Positions 27,881-36,617 of a stretch of DNA of 64,000 nucleotides are shown here, piece by piece. The translations under genes and the position numbers were made by a program. The stretch lies in contig NZ_CP013251.1 in the NCBI RefSeq assembly GCF_001583435.1, positions 2,989,215 to 3,053,214 of the forward strand, in the 5' to 3' direction. Source of the stretch: Endozoicomonas montiporae CL-33. Lineage in GTDB: Bacteria; Pseudomonadota; Gammaproteobacteria; Pseudomonadales; Endozoicomonadaceae. Numbering within the stretch: position 1 is the first letter of the stretch; the number at the start of each line of letters is the position of its first letter. The notes under the pieces are model-generated. The model worked only from the letters and a program-made list of their open reading frames with translations. It did not search any database and was not told the DNA's origin.

Positions 27881-28643
27881 GCATACATTGGCTGAGAGTC
27901 AGAAAGACTCGCCCTATAACAACCTCGCTGACATTATAAACGACGACCTGTTTGCCGAACTGGACAGCCGCCTTCGCCGCGGTGAACATATCGACAACCG
28001 TCACACCCACTTTTACGCCATGCTGCAAAATGGCGAACACTGGCTGATGCAGCACTACCGTCGCTACGGTGTCGATCTGGTCAGAGCACAGGAAGACTTT
28101 TACTATCTGCGCCCCAATCTGGGCAGTAAAAACCTGATTCGCTCCCGCAAAATAGACGAACTTGGCATGTTACTGGGGCAGCTGCTGGCACTGTACCATC
28201 TGGACCCTGAACAACTGGAAGGCAGTGGCTGGATTACCGCAGATGCCATTTACGAACGCTTGCGCCTTCTGATCGATGAAGAACGACTGGCAAAACTGCT
28301 GGATCGGAAAAAACTCGACACCCAGCTGGATCGCGACAAAGGCATGGAGGTCCTGAAACGCTCCCTGCGACAACTGGCACGACTGGGCATGATTCGTCTG
28401 GAAGGTATTCGTGCCGACCAGATTCAGACCCAGTCTCCCCTGATGCGTTTTATTGAGCCAGTGCGTTCAGCAGCTCTGACCCGTGAAGCACTGGAACAAC
28501 TGGTGGCCACCGGCAGTGTTTGTCTGGAAGCTGACGATGAAATCGCAGACGACGACCAACCTGCAACAGCATCAACCAAACAGCAACAGCAAACGACAGA
28601 ACCGGAAGCACAGCAGGAAGTCACTGAAGGCGGCAGCAAATGA
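27825..28643 (+). CDS. mukE: chromosome partition protein MukE
   Basis: 272 residues as drawn, E. coli 234. Core similarity to MukE is clear: ALDSALRSGRHI is matched by ELDSRLRRGEHIDN, then YYLRPNLGS, then LRQLARLGMI. The C-terminal ~40 residues are Gln/Glu/Ala-rich low complexity. The ATG at 27825 overlaps mukF by 56 bp; a TTG at 27870, overlapping less, is an alternative since residues before ~30 are not conserved. MukE binds MukF and modulates head closure. Its stop overlaps the mukB start as ATGA. Confidence 0.88.
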   Translation: MTATRPQKTNTENLPLNIEHTLAESQKDSPYNNLADIINDDLFAELDSRLRRGEHIDNRHTHFYAMLQNGEHWLMQHYRRYGVDLVRAQEDFYYLRPNLGSKNLIRSRKIDELGMLLGQLLALYHLDPEQLEGSGWITADAIYERLRLLIDEERLAKLLDRKKLDTQLDRDKGMEVLKRSLRQLARLGMIRLEGIRADQIQTQSPLMRFIEPVRSAALTREALEQLVATGSVCLEADDEIADDDQPATASTKQQQQTTEPEAQQEVTEGGSK

Positions 28644-31600
28644 GCCAGAACCCAAAACGTACAACGATTAAAAGCCTGACGCTGGTCAACTTCAAGGGCA
28701 TCTTCTTCAAAACCCTGTCCATGCACTACCTGATGAGTAACCTGATAGGTCATAACGGTGCAGGCAAAACCACAGTAATGGGAGCCCTGCTGATCAACCG
28801 GGTACCCGACAATCGTCTTATACGTCTGCGTAACAATTCGGACAGCGGCTCCGATCGCAGCGACAATGGCGTCTGGGGCCGGATTGATCAGGGCGTTTGT
28901 TATACAGTTGTTGATTATGAACGTTACGACGGTCAACGTGTTATTGCTGTCGTGCAACTGAAACGACTGGGCAAGCCCAGAGTTGAAATCAAGCTGTCTG
29001 CGATCACCGGCATTGATCACGACCTTCCGGTACGAGACCTGCTGATGAAACCAACTGGCGAAGGACGTTATGAACCACTTGAAGGCAAAGCCCTGAAGCA
29101 ACACATTGCATTACTGGGCGGTCATCACGAAAGTTTTAAATCTCTCGGCCTTTACATGGCCTGGCAGTTTGACCAGCGTATTCTGCCACGCCGCATGGAC
29201 AGCAGTCAGGATCGTCAACGTTACTATCGAATGCTGGAAACCAGCCTGTATGGCGGCCTTTCCTCAGAGCTGCAAAAAGGCCTTCGGGATTACCTTCTAC
29301 CCTCCGACAATCATGTCCGCACTTCGGTCAGCTCCATGCAGAACGCACTGCAGGAAACCCGAAATACACGACAACAGATCGATTCAAGCCGAAGCAAGCG
29401 GGAGTTCATTAAAACCCTACTCGAATCCAGCTACGCTCTGGGAGAAAACACTCTGGCACTGGCAGAGCAACGTCACAACCAGTTGCAACAACAACTTCGT
29501 CAGGCTCGTCAGGAGCAGGACCATCTGGAATTTCAACTGGCTGCCGGTCAGCAACAGATTGAAGCACTGGAGCAGCAGTCAGAACAACAGAATGAGACCC
29601 GGGAACAGCTGCAACAGCAAGAGCAAGTACTGCGAAACAGTGTCGAACAGTCCCGAGAACTGGATCGCCTGCACACCGAACTTGAGCAACTGGGAGATGA
29701 AACGACCCAACTCAGGGAGCACCTGCAGGAACAGTACGGTCACCAGGCCCTGCTGAATGAACAAAAGCAGCAACAGTCCAATGTCGTTCATCAGTTAGAT
29801 GAAGACCTGAACAGTCTGGTCAAACAATTATCGGATGCCAAAGCGGCTTATTCTGAAGAACTGAGAAAAGCCGGTCTCTATCAGGAAGCCGTTCGCAGCC
29901 TGGATGAATCCCGCGAATTACTCAACGAACCTACGCTAGATAGCGAAAACCTGACTCACTTCCTGCAATCCATTGTCACTGAGCAGGACAATCTGCAGGA
30001 TCATTACCACCACCAGCAACCCATGCTGAAACAGATGGAACGTATTCGTCAGCAGTTTGATCAGGCCAGAAGCATCTTACATACTTTTGATGCCAACAAT
30101 GACCAGACAATCACAGACGATACGATTTCCTCGCTGACAGATCAGTGGTTGCAGTCCGGGCGAGAAAAACGCCAGCTTGTCAGCCAGAAAGCACAACTTC
30201 GTCAACAGCACCTGACACTGAAGCAACAAGAACAACGTCGTCAATCCCTGCTGGACGAGATGAAAAAGCTGCCAGATTTATGGCAAAGCTCACTCAAGGA
30301 CGAAGACAGCTGGCAGGCCACCCTGGCACAGGCCAATGAGCAGCAGTCTGAACAAATCGCGTTAAAAGAAACCTGTGACTTCCAGCTGCAGGACAACCGC
30401 GTGCGTGAAATACAGCTTCGCAATGAGCTGAAACAAGCGACAGAGAACCACCGACAGTGGTCAGACTTTCAGCAGTTGTATGAAGCGTTTCAGGGATTAT
30501 TGCCTGAACAGGCTTTAACACAAACTAAAGACCTCAGTCAGGCCCGTCAGTACATTAGCTCAGAACAACAACACCTGAACCGGCTTGATTTACAGCAAGA
30601 GACTCGTCTCGCCACAACCCGCCAGCACCTGCGGGGACTGGAGCAACTGGAATCAGAAGACGATTCTCAGCTGCAACGTCTGGCAGAACTGACCGGTGGG
30701 GAAATTGTCAGTCGCTACTTTGATGACGATGATATTTCCATGGAGGAAGCCGCATGGCTGGAAGCCAAGATGGGGCCGCTGCGTCAAGCTCTGATGGTCA
30801 GGGATATTGAAGCTGCCGCTAGTATTATTCGCAATGAAACCGAAAGGCCAGAACATGTCTGGCTGATACAGGGATCAGCTGGCGACAGCTTCAGTGAAGA
30901 TGACTTTATTACTGCACCCATCGATCAACCGGAAGACGGCAACATTCTCGTTAACCTGTCTGATCGAATAGCCCGAGTCAGCAAAGAACCCGAGTTCCCG
31001 ACCATTGGCCGACTGGCAAGAGAGAATCAACGACAGAGACTGATTGATCAGGAAGAACAACTACTGGATGAGCGACAGGCTCTGGCGGTCAAGCGCAAAC
31101 AGTTGCAACAGGCCAGTGACCTTCTGGATCAGCTGGCAGGTGTCAGCCGCTGGCTGGATCAAAGCGAACCACCGGTTCGCAAACTGGAAGAGCAGCTTGA
31201 AACCGTGGAGAACACGCTTCACACACTCAATCATCAAAACAACCAGCTTCAACAGCACCTGAATAACCTGCTACCCGTCATTCAGTTTCTGGAATATCGC
31301 CAGCCTGATGCCAGCCTGCTCAGTACTGCGCCCCTGAAAGATCATCTGACGTCTATTGAACAACAGCTGGAACAGATTCATCAGGCTGATGACTGGCTGG
31401 CACAGTTTAATGACTCGCTGAATCAGCTGGAACAGCTGCGACTCTATCTTGAGCAAGCTCCTGTCAGCAATCTTGAGCAACAACGGCAGAAGCTCAGTGA
31501 AATGCAGTCCAGAATCAGCCTGCTGAGCAAACAGAAAGATCAGCTGCAAAGCACAGAACAAAAGCTGCCCTATTTACGCCACAAGGAATCGGAGTCCCGT

Positions 31601-33064
31601 AAAAACAGCACCAGCGATATACAACTGAAGATCAGGACAGAGTGGGAAGAAAAAGACTCCCGCAAGCGTTTCCAGCAGCAGGAGCTGGATCAACTGAATG
31701 GACAACTGCAGGCGCTTGACAGAAACATTGCCACGGATGAAGAAATCATCAAACGCAATGAAGGTCAGATCCTGCTGAAGCACAATCAGATAAAAGGAAT
31801 TAACCTGGAGTGGTCCTCTACTCTGGTCGATGAACATCAGGATGCGCTTGAGCTGCTGCTTACCCAAAAAAGCGACCATGATCGTTCAACTCAGCACCTT
31901 GCCACAGAGCTGGCTAACCAGAAGCTTCAACAAAAGCAATGTGAAGAACAGGTAGCGACTACCCAATCAAAGCTGAAAACACTGGAACCTGCCAGCAACC
32001 ATGCTACTGAAGACTGGAACAGCCTGCTTGAATGTGCTCGTGAAACCGGCCTTTATAATCGTCTTTATAAACAGCACCTTCAGGAAAATGACACTGACTT
32101 TCTGGTCAATCACATTGCCAACGCCCGGGCCAGCTTACAGAATGCATTGAAATCGGAGAGCCATTCGGCACTGTACCAACAAATTCAGTCCGCAGAAGCT
32201 GGCAACCTGCCCCAGCTGTTTAATTTGGTTTCTGCGACACAAATATTGCTGAACGAGCGAATGGACAAGAGTCTGGCAACCGCTGATGATCCATTAGAAG
32301 CTCTGAACCAGCTGGAAAATCATTTAACCAAACTGGAAACCCGGCTGGGTGATGCTGAAAGTCGTTTTCTGGCAGAAAGTGACAGCATGGGTCGTCATAT
32401 TGAACAGAAAATCAATATGCAACGACGGCAGATTATGCAACTCAACTCCGCACTGTCGAGCGTGCATTTTGGTACGATCCGATCAATCAAAGTCGAGCTT
32501 GAAGTAATCGAAACCCATGAAAAGGTTCTGAACGCTCTGCAAAACCGCTTTTACGGCGACCTGTTCAGACAGTCCGATCTGAGTATCGAAGACGCCCTTG
32601 CGGAAATCTTTAAAAAAGAAACCGGCGGTACGATTACGGGCGAAAGACTGCTGGATTATCGGGAATACATTCGCCTTAAAGTCTTGATTAAACGAGCGGG
32701 CAGTTCACAGTTTGAACCCGCCAACCCAACCAACCTGTCTACCGGTGAAGCCATTGGCACCGGTCTTGCTGTACTGACCATGGTGCTGCACTCATGGGAA
32801 GTCGCTACACAACGCAATCACCAGAAAGGACACTGCGCCAACCGCCTGCTGTTTCTGGATGAGGCTGCCCGTCTTGATGCTCGGGCATTAGCAACATTGG
32901 AAGAACTGTGTGAAAACCAGTCTCTGCAACTACTGATTGGCGCACCGGATAATGTGCAACCCAAAAATGGCGTCACCTATCGTATGGTTCGCTTAATGGA
33001 GCCTCATGAGCATGTTATTTTCTCGGCGGTCAGAGGCAAACTGCCGAAGGTAGAAGTCGCCTGA
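28640..33064 (+). CDS. mukB: chromosome partition protein MukB (SMC-like ATPase)
   Basis: 1474 residues, like E. coli MukB (1486) and far longer than MksB. Walker A GHNGAGKT (37-44) with TVMGALLIN; the SLYGGLSSELQKGLRDYLLP block is colinear with MukB. Two long Gln-rich coiled coils (~230-640 and ~800-1290) surround a hinge (~670-800, ELTGGEIVSRYFDDDDIS). The ABC signature LSTGEAIGTG is at ~1366 and Walker B RLLFLDEAARLD at ~1400. Starts by ATGA overlap with mukE. With MukEF it organises and segregates the chromosome. Confidence 0.95.
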   Translation: MSQNPKRTTIKSLTLVNFKGIFFKTLSMHYLMSNLIGHNGAGKTTVMGALLINRVPDNRLIRLRNNSDSGSDRSDNGVWGRIDQGVCYTVVDYERYDGQRVIAVVQLKRLGKPRVEIKLSAITGIDHDLPVRDLLMKPTGEGRYEPLEGKALKQHIALLGGHHESFKSLGLYMAWQFDQRILPRRMDSSQDRQRYYRMLETSLYGGLSSELQKGLRDYLLPSDNHVRTSVSSMQNALQETRNTRQQIDSSRSKREFIKTLLESSYALGENTLALAEQRHNQLQQQLRQARQEQDHLEFQLAAGQQQIEALEQQSEQQNETREQLQQQEQVLRNSVEQSRELDRLHTELEQLGDETTQLREHLQEQYGHQALLNEQKQQQSNVVHQLDEDLNSLVKQLSDAKAAYSEELRKAGLYQEAVRSLDESRELLNEPTLDSENLTHFLQSIVTEQDNLQDHYHHQQPMLKQMERIRQQFDQARSILHTFDANNDQTITDDTISSLTDQWLQSGREKRQLVSQKAQLRQQHLTLKQQEQRRQSLLDEMKKLPDLWQSSLKDEDSWQATLAQANEQQSEQIALKETCDFQLQDNRVREIQLRNELKQATENHRQWSDFQQLYEAFQGLLPEQALTQTKDLSQARQYISSEQQHLNRLDLQQETRLATTRQHLRGLEQLESEDDSQLQRLAELTGGEIVSRYFDDDDISMEEAAWLEAKMGPLRQALMVRDIEAAASIIRNETERPEHVWLIQGSAGDSFSEDDFITAPIDQPEDGNILVNLSDRIARVSKEPEFPTIGRLARENQRQRLIDQEEQLLDERQALAVKRKQLQQASDLLDQLAGVSRWLDQSEPPVRKLEEQLETVENTLHTLNHQNNQLQQHLNNLLPVIQFLEYRQPDASLLSTAPLKDHLTSIEQQLEQIHQADDWLAQFNDSLNQLEQLRLYLEQAPVSNLEQQRQKLSEMQSRISLLSKQKDQLQSTEQKLPYLRHKESESRKNSTSDIQLKIRTEWEEKDSRKRFQQQELDQLNGQLQALDRNIATDEEIIKRNEGQILLKHNQIKGINLEWSSTLVDEHQDALELLLTQKSDHDRSTQHLATELANQKLQQKQCEEQVATTQSKLKTLEPASNHATEDWNSLLECARETGLYNRLYKQHLQENDTDFLVNHIANARASLQNALKSESHSALYQQIQSAEAGNLPQLFNLVSATQILLNERMDKSLATADDPLEALNQLENHLTKLETRLGDAESRFLAESDSMGRHIEQKINMQRRQIMQLNSALSSVHFGTIRSIKVELEVIETHEKVLNALQNRFYGDLFRQSDLSIEDALAEIFKKETGGTITGERLLDYREYIRLKVLIKRAGSSQFEPANPTNLSTGEAIGTGLAVLTMVLHSWEVATQRNHQKGHCANRLLFLDEAARLDARALATLEELCENQSLQLLIGAPDNVQPKNGVTYRMVRLMEPHEHVIFSAVRGKLPKVEVA

Positions 33065-33073
33065 TAAAAACAT

Positions 33074-33104
33074 TTCCGGCTGATCGCTTAGCGGTCAGCT
33101 GGAA
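33074..33104 (+). terminator. hairpin after mukB
   Basis: A 14-bp stem (33074-33087 with 33091-33104) with a TTA loop, fully paired if two G-U wobbles are allowed, begins ten bases after the mukB stop. It lacks a U-run, so it may act as a transcript-end stabiliser or a weak terminator. Confidence 0.5.
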
Positions 33105-33148
33105 GCCATGCCACATGGGTTTTATTCAAATCAGACACAACGAAAAAA

Positions 33149-33166
33149 GCCCTGCTAATTTCTTAG
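33149..33166 (-). terminator. left half of the tRNA operon terminator, split by IS1380
   Basis: GCCCTGCTAA (33149-33158), loop TTTC, then TTAG. The partner arm TTAGCAGGGC sits 1.7 kb away at 34887-34896, on the far side of the IS. With the element and one TTAG copy removed, the two make a perfect 10-bp stem with a 4-base loop, followed on the minus strand by TTTTTTCG. This would terminate the minus-strand tRNA transcript. Confidence 0.8.
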
Positions 33167-34886
33167 CCCGGATATTTCATAAACAAGCAGCAACTACCAT
33201 CCCATCCTCTTAATTTTGGACTTTTCCGCAAGCCTGTTGCTCTGTTAACCATGTGAAAGACATTGCAGCCCATACTTGCTTACAGATTAGACGCTAATCA
33301 ACGAATCCTGCTATTTCAGGATAACGGAAAGCCCCAAGGCTCTTTCATCTGGTTGCTATGTACCTTGATTGAGTCTTATGAAAGTTGCTACCCCGGTCGA
33401 AGTATCGGCATCTGGTAAAAGACTTCTGTCACATGCTGCAAAAGCCTCTTGAATGGGCAGCTACGCGGCAGATGAAGTTTAATTCGGTCTTTATATTCAA
33501 CCACTTTGACTGCAACTTTACAGAGCTTCATGATCACCGTTGATGGCTGCGCTTTTTCCAGCTCCGTACCTTTCAAAGTCTTGGTTCTTAACTCATAGTG
33601 CAAAACATAAGCGGCACAGGCATAAAACATTCTCAAATGGTTAGCCAAAAAGCCCTGATCGGACAATCTGTCGCCGGACAGATCACTTTTCAGATGTTTG
33701 ATGAAGTTCTCATCCTGTCCTCTTGGACAGTAAAGCTCTTCATAAATTACCTCTGGAGAAGCTTCCTTCATCGACGTCACAATGAAACGAGGGTTGTCGC
33801 CTTTTTGGTTGACCTCCGCCTTGTAAATTATCCGGGTATCGAGACCTTTCCAGCTCTTGGCCTGGTATTCTGCTTCCCCGTAAAGTCTGAGCCGATCAGG
33901 TTCTGGCATGTTGTTCAGTCTTGCCAGCTCAGTCTTGACCTTCAGAGCTTGACGCGCTTCATCCAACAACTCTTTGGCTTTTGGCCGCAAAGCCGTTTTG
34001 TGGCCTGCACCTTTGCCCAGGACATAATCCGAATGAGGGGCATTCTGAACCACCCACATTAACTCCGGTTGAGCGAAGTGGCTGTCTCCCCGAACCAGTA
34101 GATGGGTTTTCGGCCACTTTTTCCGAAGCAGCCGAATGACCCGTTCGAGAATGGCTGCATTTTCCTTGCCCGTTGGGGTTTTCCCCGGACGAAGAATCGC
34201 CGTAATCAGCTTGCCGCTGAGTCCCTCAAAAATCATCAGGGGCAAGTAGCAGTAGTCCTGATATTTGGCATTAAACAGGTTCATCTGCTGGCCACCATGA
34301 GTAATGGCCGGTGTATGATCAAGATCGATAACGATCACCGGAGGTGGCAGCTTGTAACTGCTGATAAAGTGATGCACAAATGCTTCAGCCATCCTGTAAA
34401 TGTCGGAGCGGGTCATAGATTGTCCCAGCCGGGTAAAAGTGGGCGCTGATGCGAGATGGTTATCGCTGTCCAACGGATTGCGACCAGTGGCCAGTTTGAA
34501 CATAGGGTCTTTACGCAAACGGTTACTGTCGTTGGCATCTTCATAGCCGCAGGCCATTTGCAGAACCCGCTGAACCAGAAGTTCTTTCAGGGAGTGGTCG
34601 ATATAGGATTGATGGCGTCTGTCATTGATGGCATCAGTCATTTTGCAGATAAGACCGCTCTGCAGAATGGTTTCCCGTAGCAGCAGAGTGCCAAAGTCAG
34701 AAGATAACTCCCCACCATTGAAGTCTGCCCGGATGGTTTTTCCATTTGAGGGATGAAAACGAAGCTGTTCTTGTGTAGATTTGGGCATGGCAAGTTCCGG
34801 TTTGCTTCTTCCGAAGCTTTCTTTTGTTCGACCCAATTATATCAAGTGATTGGGCGGAACTTGCCTCCTTTTATGAAATATTCGGG
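33167..34886 (-). mobile_element. IS1380-family insertion sequence, ~1720 bp
   Basis: Terminal inverted repeats CCCGGATATTTCATAAA (33167-33183) and TTTATGAAATATTCGGG (34870-34886) match at 16 of 17 positions. Direct 4-bp target duplication TTAG at 33163-33166 and 34887-34890, the size expected for IS1380. One full-length transposase is carried on the minus strand; the ~200 bp between it and the left end (33184-33387) is non-coding and belongs to the element. Confidence 0.92.
33388..34788 (-). CDS. IS1380-family transposase
   Basis: DDE transposase of 466 residues from ATG 34788 (MPKSTQEQLRFHP), with GGAA upstream; a TTG 16 codons earlier is possible. Family features: FNGGELSSDFGTLLLRE at the N-terminus, VIDLDHTPAITHGGQQ with the first catalytic Asp, LLVRGDSHFAQPELM with the second, and the GQDENFIKHLKSDLSGDRLS block with the Glu. 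No frameshift, so it may be functional. Confidence 0.92.
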   Translation of the reverse strand: MPKSTQEQLRFHPSNGKTIRADFNGGELSSDFGTLLLRETILQSGLICKMTDAINDRRHQSYIDHSLKELLVQRVLQMACGYEDANDSNRLRKDPMFKLATGRNPLDSDNHLASAPTFTRLGQSMTRSDIYRMAEAFVHHFISSYKLPPPVIVIDLDHTPAITHGGQQMNLFNAKYQDYCYLPLMIFEGLSGKLITAILRPGKTPTGKENAAILERVIRLLRKKWPKTHLLVRGDSHFAQPELMWVVQNAPHSDYVLGKGAGHKTALRPKAKELLDEARQALKVKTELARLNNMPEPDRLRLYGEAEYQAKSWKGLDTRIIYKAEVNQKGDNPRFIVTSMKEASPEVIYEELYCPRGQDENFIKHLKSDLSGDRLSDQGFLANHLRMFYACAAYVLHYELRTKTLKGTELEKAQPSTVIMKLCKVAVKVVEYKDRIKLHLPRSCPFKRLLQHVTEVFYQMPILRPG

Positions 34887-34905
34887 TTAGCAGGGCTTTC
34901 CAATA

Positions 34906-34982
34906 TGGCGCGCTCGGGAGGATTCGAACCTCCGACCGCCTGGTTCGTAGCCAGGTACTCTATCCAGCTGAGCTACGAGCGC
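34906..34982 (-). tRNA. tRNA-Arg (anticodon ACG)
   Basis: 77 bases including encoded CCA. Acceptor GCGCTCG/CGAGCGC, D-arm AGCTCAGCTGGATAGAGT, anticodon loop CTACGAA in the stem CCTGG/CCAGG, T-arm GGAGGTTCGAATCCTCC. Nearly colinear with E. coli tRNA-Arg(ACG). Second gene of a two-tRNA operon. Confidence 0.97.
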
Positions 34983-35007
34983 GCGAATTTTTTTCATTTA
35001 AGCAATC

Positions 35008-35097
35008 TGGCGGTGAGGGAGGGATTCGAACCCTCGATACGCGTTAACGTATACACGCTTTCCAGGCGTGCTCCTTCAGCCACTCGGACACCTCACC
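35008..35097 (-). tRNA. tRNA-Ser (anticodon GGA)
   Basis: 90 bases including encoded CCA, with the long variable arm typical of serine tRNAs. Acceptor GGTGAGG/CCTCACC, anticodon stem-loop CACGCCTGGAAAGCGTG giving anticodon GGA, T-arm AGGGTTCGAATCCCT. First gene of the operon, 25 bp before tRNA-Arg. Confidence 0.97.
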
Positions 35098-35130
35098 GTT
35101 TTGCTGTTCGCCTCAGCAGCGAACGAGGCG

Positions 35131-35160
35131 TAATGTATAGAAACGACGATCAGTTCACAA
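35131..35160 (-). promoter_or_regulatory. putative tRNA-Ser/Arg promoter
   Basis: On the minus strand TTGTGA (35155-35160) is followed by a TATACATTA -10 region (35131-35139) at 15-17 bp spacing, then a GC-rich stretch before the tRNA-Ser start, as expected of a stringently controlled stable-RNA promoter. Confidence 0.4.
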
Positions 35161-35339
35161 CCACATTTCGTTAAAATGCGGAAAATAACTAGACACGCGT
35201 TTTAGAGGCAACCAGTTGATATTGCTATTAAAAATATCTTTTAACAAATCATTGGTCTATGGAAAGCCCGTCTTGTGCAACGGAAACAACACTGATTTAA
35301 TGCGCTTTCATTTGCCCAAAGGTTGCTGCCCGCAGTTCA

Positions 35340-35747
35340 ATGAATGTCTTAACCAGTACTCCCGTTGCCCACTCTGACACTGTTCACAGAATGCCAGAGT
35401 ATGCTCCTGAGACTCTGGATCAATACGATCTTCAGATCTGGCACAGCCGTTATCACTGCCCACTGCACACCTGGTTATCACAGGCCAGAGTCAAAACGAA
35501 CAGCAACTCGATAACCTGCTATTTCATTCTTTATATTGAGTATCGGGACTTCAGCCGCGCCAGCCGCTATAGCGAATTCAGTTTTAACTCTCTGGAAGAA
35601 GCTCTCAGGTTTCGTTCAGAGCGGGCCGAGACGATTGAACTGAAAAGCATCAGTCCCAAAATGACCAGCCGCTACCCCATTATACCAATTCCGCTTTCTA
35701 AATGTGACTATGAGCAAGTCATTCTGGGTCGCGGTACAATACCCTAA
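35340..35747 (+). CDS. small hypothetical protein whose 3' end lies in a repeat
   Basis: 135 codons with no recognisable domain; aromatic-rich middle (ITCYFILYIEYRDFSRASRYSEFSF). No clear ribosome site precedes the ATG. From about residue 115 on (PIPLSKCDYEQVILGRGTIP) the sequence is encoded by the left part of the inverted-repeat element at 35682-35859, so the original C-terminus has probably been replaced. Could be a truncated gene or not expressed. Confidence 0.4.
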   Translation: MNVLTSTPVAHSDTVHRMPEYAPETLDQYDLQIWHSRYHCPLHTWLSQARVKTNSNSITCYFILYIEYRDFSRASRYSEFSFNSLEEALRFRSERAETIELKSISPKMTSRYPIIPIPLSKCDYEQVILGRGTIP

Positions 35748-35859
35748 AGGGCATAAAGGCGGAACGACGAGTAATAGCCAGCTATTGCGAGGAGTTCCAA
35801 CGCAGCTACCGTGATTCAGAATGGCTGCGCAATTCATGTTTAGAAAGTGGAATTGGTAT
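35682..35859. repeat. second ~178-bp MITE-like inverted-repeat element
   Basis: Ends ATACCAATTCCGCTTTCTAAA (35682-35702) and, inverted, ATACCAATTCCACTTTCTAAA (35839-35859) match at 20 of 21 positions. Inside is a strong hairpin: GGAAC (35761) to GTTCC (~35798) enclosing TAATAGC/GCTATTG, plus CCCT/AGGG. Non-coding by itself. Ends and interior differ from the element at 8739-8916, so it is a separate family. Confidence 0.75.
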
Positions 35860-35886
35860 TAAACCCTTACCGGATAAACCCTCTTT

Positions 35887-36471
35887 TTAGAATGAAGAAC
35901 CGGGCTGACTAAGAAATGTCAGCTCTTCCGGAGTGCTTTCCCTGCCGAGAATCTCATTGCGATGTGGGTAGCGCCCGAATCGCTGCACAATGCCCTGATG
36001 CTTTCTGGCAAAATCCAGTGATCCGGACAGGTATTCCTTTAGTGCCCCGTCAGTCTGTTCCACCAGACGTGCAAACCATTCAACACAGTCATTTTGATCC
36101 GACAGTTTTTCGCTGTGCATCAGGGGCATAAAAAAGAAAGTCTGCCACAGGGGTGGCAAATCAGAATAAGCGCCTTCGTTGATACCCTGCTGACAGAGTT
36201 CAAGAGCTTTCTGATCATAATAAAAAGACCGGGGGTCTCCACGGTACATATTGCGGGGAAACTGATCCAGACAGATAATGGCAGCTAACCGGCCTTCAGC
36301 CTGTTCCGACCATTTATCGCCAAGCTGTTGGTGTACGTCTGTGACCAGTTCGGAAAATCTTGAGGTTATCTCCGCATCGGCCGCCGGGTCTTTATGCCAC
36401 CAGCGTTTGATTTGCGCCTTTCCCAGTGTTTCACCTGCAAACCAGAAATCCAGAACCTGCTGACTGCTCAT
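35887..36471 (-). CDS. DUF924 family protein
   Basis: 194 residues from ATG 36471, which is preceded by AGGAG at a good distance; a start 13 codons upstream is less likely. Family hallmarks: VLDFWFAG at the N-terminus, WWHKDPAAD, CLDQFPRNMYRGDPRSF and FFFMPLMHSE. All-helical TPR-like fold of unknown function, widespread in proteobacteria. Confidence 0.85.
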   Translation of the reverse strand: MSSQQVLDFWFAGETLGKAQIKRWWHKDPAADAEITSRFSELVTDVHQQLGDKWSEQAEGRLAAIICLDQFPRNMYRGDPRSFYYDQKALELCQQGINEGAYSDLPPLWQTFFFMPLMHSEKLSDQNDCVEWFARLVEQTDGALKEYLSGSLDFARKHQGIVQRFGRYPHRNEILGRESTPEELTFLSQPGSSF

Positions 36472-36547
36472 TAATGTGTCTCCTGTAAGGGCATCACTTA
36501 TCCATGGCAAGCACGATTCAGTAAACCATACTTAAACACAATCACTA

Positions 36548-36576
36548 TTGAAATTACTCAGGATGACTCCAAATAG
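36548..36576 (+). promoter_or_regulatory. possible lon promoter
   Basis: TTGAAA (36548-36553), 17-bp spacer, AAATAG (36571-36576), 42 bp before the lon ATG. The -35 also resembles the start of a heat-shock promoter, but the sigma-32 -10 (CCCCAT) is absent, so a sigma-70 reading is preferred. Confidence 0.3.
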
Positions 36577-36617
36577 TCATTATCCGTTTCAACTTATCAA
36601 ACCGGCTATCGAACATC

